Part shown: one piece after another, positions 22,841 to 25,301 of the stretch
How positions within the stretch are numbered: position 1 is the stretch's first letter
Layout of the letters: each line of letters opens with the position of its first letter
Assembly: GCA_033720955.1 (NCBI GenBank)
Contig: JAWWBN010000030.1
Location: 1-25,301, forward strand
Source: JAWWBN01 sp033720955
Lineage (GTDB): Bacteria > Acidobacteriota > Thermoanaerobaculia > Multivoradales > JAHEKO01
DNA: 25,301 nt
Reading direction: 5' to 3'
Made by a program: the position numbers and the translations under genes
Notes under the pieces: model-generated
Told to the model about the DNA's origin: nothing
The model's database searches: none
Seen by the model: only the letters and a program-made list of their open reading frames with translations

Positions 22841-23287
22841 ATGCTGCGCAAGATCCTCGCCGCCATCCTCGGCTATGTCGTGATCGTGGTCATCGCCCTC
22901 GCGGGCATCGGGGTCGCCTGGATGATCCTGGGCGGCGAAGGCGCCTTCCGCGGGGAGGGCCCGGAACCCTCGACGCCCTGGATCGCCCTCAACGTGATCG
23001 TCGGCTTCCTGGCCGCCCTGGTCGCCGGGTGGACCGCCCGGCGGGTCGGTCGGTCGAGCCTCTCGGTGAACCTCCTCATCGGCATCGTGCTGGTCCTGGG
23101 CCTCCTGCTCGCCGCGGTGGCCCAGTGGGGCCCCGACGACCGGCCGCCCGTCGGCAAGCCGGTGGCCGAGATGAGCTTCACCGAGGCGGGCGAGCACGCC
23201 CGGCAGCCCGACTGGTACAACTGGGTGATCCCGCTGGTCGGGGCCGCCGGGGTCTGTCTGGGGGGCCGTCGCCGCGACGGCGGCTGA
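22841..23287 (+). CDS. Small polytopic membrane protein of unknown function
   Basis: 148 residues from the ATG at 22841, chosen because GGGAGGGAGG ends about five bases upstream and the hydrophobic N-terminus begins there; the frame is open 230 bp further upstream without any protein-like sequence. Four hydrophobic segments (about 5-30, 47-64, 74-95 and 127-142) with a polar loop of about 30 residues before the last. The C-terminus is Arg-rich ('G-G-R-R-R'), suggesting a cytoplasmic end. I do not recognise a specific family. The VOC gene starts 10 bp downstream, so they are probably cotranscribed. Confidence 0.75.
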   Translation: MLRKILAAILGYVVIVVIALAGIGVAWMILGGEGAFRGEGPEPSTPWIALNVIVGFLAALVAGWTARRVGRSSLSVNLLIGIVLVLGLLLAAVAQWGPDDRPPVGKPVAEMSFTEAGEHARQPDWYNWVIPLVGAAGVCLGGRRRDGG

Positions 23288-23297
23288 GCTCGAGGCG

Positions 23298-23648
23298 ATG
23301 ATCTCGGGCTGCCACGCGGTGATCTACAGCGCCGACCCCGAGGCCGACCGCGGTCTTCTGCGCGACGTTCTGGGCCTGCCCCACGTGGACGCGGGTGGCG
23401 GCTGGCTGATCTTCGGTCTGCCGCCGGCCGAGGTCGCCGTGCACCCGACCGAGGAGGCGCGGGAGCGCCACGAGGTGTTCCTGATGTGCGACGACCTGGC
23501 CCATCTGCGCGCGGTCCTGCAAGACAACGGTGTCGCGAGCAGCCCGCCGGTGGACACCGGCTGGGGTCTTCTCTCCCACCTCGCCCTGCCGGGCGGCGGC
23601 CGGCTCGGCGTGTACCAGCCGAAGCACGCCCGGCCGGCGGCGAGGTAG
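23298..23648 (+). CDS. VOC-family (glyoxalase/dioxygenase fold) protein
   Basis: 116 residues, the size of a single vicinal-oxygen-chelate domain made of two beta-alpha-beta-beta-beta units. The first unit shows 'H6-A-V-I-Y-S', 'R-D-V-L-G-L-P-H-V-D-A-G-G-G-W-L-I-F' and 'E-V-A-V-H-P'. The second shows 'H-E-V-F-L-M-C-D-D-L', 'W-G-L-L-S-H-L-A-L-P-G-G-G-R-L-G-V-Y-Q-P'. Similar short proteins are annotated as extradiol-dioxygenase-like, glyoxalase-like or antibiotic-resistance-like without a known substrate. Possible metal ligands such as H6 and E94-type positions cannot be confirmed from sequence alone. It follows the small membrane protein after 10 bp. Its stop faces the methyltransferase stop across 16 bp. 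Confidence 0.85.
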   Translation: MISGCHAVIYSADPEADRGLLRDVLGLPHVDAGGGWLIFGLPPAEVAVHPTEEARERHEVFLMCDDLAHLRAVLQDNGVASSPPVDTGWGLLSHLALPGGGRLGVYQPKHARPAAR

Positions 23649-23664
23649 GAGCGGCAGCCGGACT

Positions 23665-24450
23665 TCAGGGCCGCATCGCGGCCACCACGAGGTCGCTCGA
23701 CTCCGCGGCCTCGTAACGTCCCCCGGTCATGTCGCCCCAGACCGCCTCCACGCTGAAGCCGTTCGCCTCGAGCCGGGCCTCGAGCTCGGTGCGCCGCCAC
23801 GCCCGCAGTCGCACCTCTTTCGTCGCCTCCACCGTCACCGGGGGCTCGCTTCCCGGGTGCAGGGCCAGGGTGGTCGGGTGGAAGAGAACGTGGCGGTCGC
23901 CGTGGGCGGTCATGAGACGGAGGAAGACCGCCTCGCCGTCCGTCCCCGGCTCGCCGCGAAAGTTGAGCGGCAGATGCCGCACCCCTCGTCCCAGGATCCG
24001 CTCGTAGTTGAGGATCTGGATCAGGAGACCGCCGCCCGGCACCAGTCGGCGGGCGAGAGCCGTGAGGGCCCGGTCGAGGTCGGCGTCCTCCAGGGACGGC
24101 AGGCCGTTGCCCAGGGCGATCGCCGCGCCGAAGCGCTCGTCGGTCAGCTCGTCCAGGGCGCGGACGTCTCCGAGCAGAACGCGGGGGCCGTGGGGCGGGT
24201 GGGCGTCCTGGAGCTCGCGCGCCTTGCCGAGCTGGGTCTCGGAGCGGTCGACGCCCACCGTCCGCAGACCCAGGGAGGCGAGGAAGAGGGCGTGCTCCCC
24301 GGTGCCGCAGCCGAGGTCCACCACGCTGGGGTCCGGGGCGCGGCGGGCGAAGCTCTCCAGGAGGGGCCGCTCGCGGGCGATCCGCTCCGGCCACGCCACC
24401 ATCCGCCGGTAGTCGACCCGGCTGTAGGGGTCGTCTCGGGGGTGCGTCAT
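23665..24450 (-). CDS. Class I SAM-dependent methyltransferase
   Basis: 261 residues. The SAM-binding motif I 'V-V-D-L-G-C-G-T-G-E-H' lies at about 44-54, followed by the acidic end of strand 2 ('V-G-V-D-R-S') and a motif near 'A-I-A-L-G-N-G-L-P-S-L'. A later beta-rich insertion ('G-D-R-H-V-L-F-H-P-T-T-L-A-L-H') is typical of the small-molecule methyltransferase group with an N-terminal 'Y-S-R-V-D-Y' arm. It has no signal peptide or membrane segment. The acceptor cannot be inferred, and the neighbours give no pathway. The ATG at 24450 has no clear Shine-Dalgarno; a 240-bp gap with two hairpins lies upstream. Confidence 0.88.
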   Translation of the reverse strand: MTHPRDDPYSRVDYRRMVAWPERIARERPLLESFARRAPDPSVVDLGCGTGEHALFLASLGLRTVGVDRSETQLGKARELQDAHPPHGPRVLLGDVRALDELTDERFGAAIALGNGLPSLEDADLDRALTALARRLVPGGGLLIQILNYERILGRGVRHLPLNFRGEPGTDGEAVFLRLMTAHGDRHVLFHPTTLALHPGSEPPVTVEATKEVRLRAWRRTELEARLEANGFSVEAVWGDMTGGRYEAAESSDLVVAAMRP

Positions 24451-24488
24451 CCGTTTCGAAGGTCGGTGGACCGCCGCGTCCGGCCGGG

Positions 24489-24506
24489 CCCGGTCGGAGG
24501 ACCGGG
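24489..24506 (-). other. Perfect inverted repeat in the leader of the methyltransferase gene
   Basis: CCCGGTC and GACCGGG form a 7-bp stem with a 4-nt loop, 39 bp before the methyltransferase start. It may be a leader hairpin or a protein-binding palindrome. In DNA this GC-rich, a chance origin is possible. Confidence 0.25.
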
Positions 24507-24634
24507 AGGGCGCGAAGCCACAGTACAGCCCGCCCGGGCAGAGGTCAAAGCGGACCCTCCCAACCCGGCCGGCGGCCGCCCGCCGAACCGGTCCGTGCGG
24601 CGGAACGAGCGGTCAGCCGCCTCTTCCCTCCGCC

Positions 24635-24651
24635 GGGCGCCGACGGCGCCC
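24635..24651 (+). other. Perfect inverted repeat upstream of the lipoprotein gene
   Basis: GGGCGCC-GAC-GGCGCCC, a 7-bp stem with a 3-nt loop, ends 11 bp before the sigma-54-like element. It could be an operator or a weak terminator-like hairpin (only TT follows on the plus strand). Confidence 0.25.
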
Positions 24652-24662
24652 TTCGGACCCTC

Positions 24663-24678
24663 TGGCACGGTTCTGGCT
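24663..24678 (+). promoter_or_regulatory. Sigma-54-like promoter element
   Basis: TGGCACGGTTCTGGCT matches the -24/-12 consensus TGGCACG-N4-TTGCW at all but one position, with the GG and GC doublets at the required spacing. Transcription would begin near 24689, directly before the GTG at 24691. The same stretch also contains TAAGCT, which resembles the weak -10 boxes of neighbouring genes, so a sigma-70 reading is not excluded. Confidence 0.35.
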
Positions 24679-24690
24679 AAGCTGTGGCGC

Positions 24691-25301
24691 GTGAGACCTC
24701 CGACGCTGGCCGTCCTGGCGGTGGTGCTCCTGCTGGCCGCCGGCTGCGCCTCCACCCCCGGGCCGACGCCCTCGGCGCCGTCCCCGCCGTCTCTCCCGGC
24801 TCCGCCGTCGATGTCGAGCGGGTCGGCCGGCGGAAACGTCGAGGGGGGCGGTGTCGAGACCGGCGGAGCGGGGACGAGCGGCGAAGAGAGCGGAGCGGGT
24901 CCCTCGGCGGCGTCGGCGGGAGAGGGCGCGGCGGGGAGCGCGGGCGCAGCGGCCCGCGACGAGGTCGCGGACCGGGAGGGGGCGGGGGAGGCGCGGGGCA
25001 CCGACGGCGAGGACGCCGGCTCCGGGGGGCTGAACGGCTCGCGGCCCGGCGGCGGGAGCGGAGCGGCCGGTCCCGCCGCCGGCGCCGAGACCCCCGGCGA
25101 GAGGACGGCGCGGCTCGACCGGAAGCTCGCCGCGTCGCTCGCCGAGTTCGAGCAGCGGCTGGCCAGGGAGCGGCAGCAGGAGGCCGAGCGGCGGGGCTCG
25201 GCGGCCGAGGCGGCGGCGGCGGCGGGACGTGGCCGGGGCGCGGGCGGGCCGGGGCCGGACGGCGGCGAGGACGGGTCGCAGGGCGAAGGCGAGGCCCTCT
25301 C
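24691..25301 (+). CDS. Low-complexity lipoprotein, 5' part (truncated by window edge)
   Basis: The frame from the GTG at 24691 stays open to the last base (203 codons visible, no stop). It begins with a lipoprotein signal peptide: 'R-P-P', a Leu/Val/Ala core and a lipobox 'L-A-A-G-C' with the lipidated cysteine at residue 19. After it come a Pro/Ser tether and about 110 residues rich in Gly, Ala, Ser and Glu, probably disordered. A helical, charged segment 'L-A-E-F-E-Q-R-L-A-R-E-R-Q-Q-E-A-E-R-R' follows at about 150-168, and then another Gly-rich run. Lipoproteins with this tether-plus-helix layout occur in several Gram-negative lineages without a known role. The C-terminal domain, which would help identify it, lies outside the window. 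Confidence 0.7.
   Translation, partial: MRPPTLAVLAVVLLLAAGCASTPGPTPSAPSPPSLPAPPSMSSGSAGGNVEGGGVETGGAGTSGEESGAGPSAASAGEGAAGSAGAAARDEVADREGAGEARGTDGEDAGSGGLNGSRPGGGSGAAGPAAGAETPGERTARLDRKLAASLAEFEQRLARERQQEAERRGSAAEAAAAAGRGRGAGGPGPDGGEDGSQGEGEAL

Noticed and set aside
1..25301. CRISPR arrays, tRNA or rRNA genes, transposases, phage or defence genes
   Set aside because: Looked for in both strands by eye; no repeat-spacer pattern, cloverleaf, conserved rRNA segment or matching protein family was found.

Overview
The window is about 25 kb of very GC-rich DNA from a diderm bacterium. Short intergenic gaps, several GTG starts, a TonB-dependent receptor with an N-terminal carboxypeptidase-regulatory-like domain, a Hanks-type Ser/Thr kinase, a LytS/LytTR pair and a chalcone-isomerase-like periplasmic protein together suggest Acidobacteriota or a similar soil, sediment or marine lineage. 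That assignment is an inference; there is no rRNA or marker gene here to settle it. I see no tRNA, rRNA, CRISPR array, insertion sequence, phage gene or attachment site. This looks like core chromosome rather than an island.

Layout. 1-276: 3' end of a TPR-like protein, overlapping tail to tail with a secreted chalcone-isomerase-like protein (minus). 909-2885 (minus): a Rieske [2Fe-2S] domain fused to a complete thiamine-diphosphate (ThDP) enzyme. 2946-6323 (minus): a small conserved protein of 69 residues, and an overlapping operon of two LiaI/LiaF-like membrane proteins, a LytS-type histidine kinase and a LytTR response regulator. A 14-bp direct repeat with a 21-bp period lies upstream of this operon and looks like a LytTR operator. 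6433-9733 (plus): a small membrane protein with a PH-like tail, a P1-family self-processing aminopeptidase and a membrane diguanylate cyclase. 9770-14545 (minus): trkA, trkH, then a membrane Ser/Thr kinase. 14685-17734 (plus): TonB-dependent receptor and a DUF4136 protein. 17735-18078: no convincing gene, possibly the remnant of one. 18079-20458 (plus): glucokinase and 6-phosphofructokinase separated by one base, an upper-glycolysis unit. 20474-22662 (minus): a secreted NHL-repeat/TPR protein and a two-part GNAT acetyltransferase. 22841-23648 (plus): a small membrane protein and a VOC-fold protein. 23665-24450 (minus): a SAM methyltransferase. 24691 to the end (plus): 5' part of a low-complexity lipoprotein.

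Three points deserve most attention. The first is the Rieske-ThDP enzyme fusion, in which both cofactor sites are intact. The second is the LiaF-like/LytS/LytTR operon with its own candidate LytTR site, which looks like a self-contained envelope-stress circuit. The third is a recurring -10-like element (TAGAAT, TAGACT, TAAGAT) six to nine bases before several start codons, which suggests leaderless transcripts beside genes with strong Shine-Dalgarno sites.
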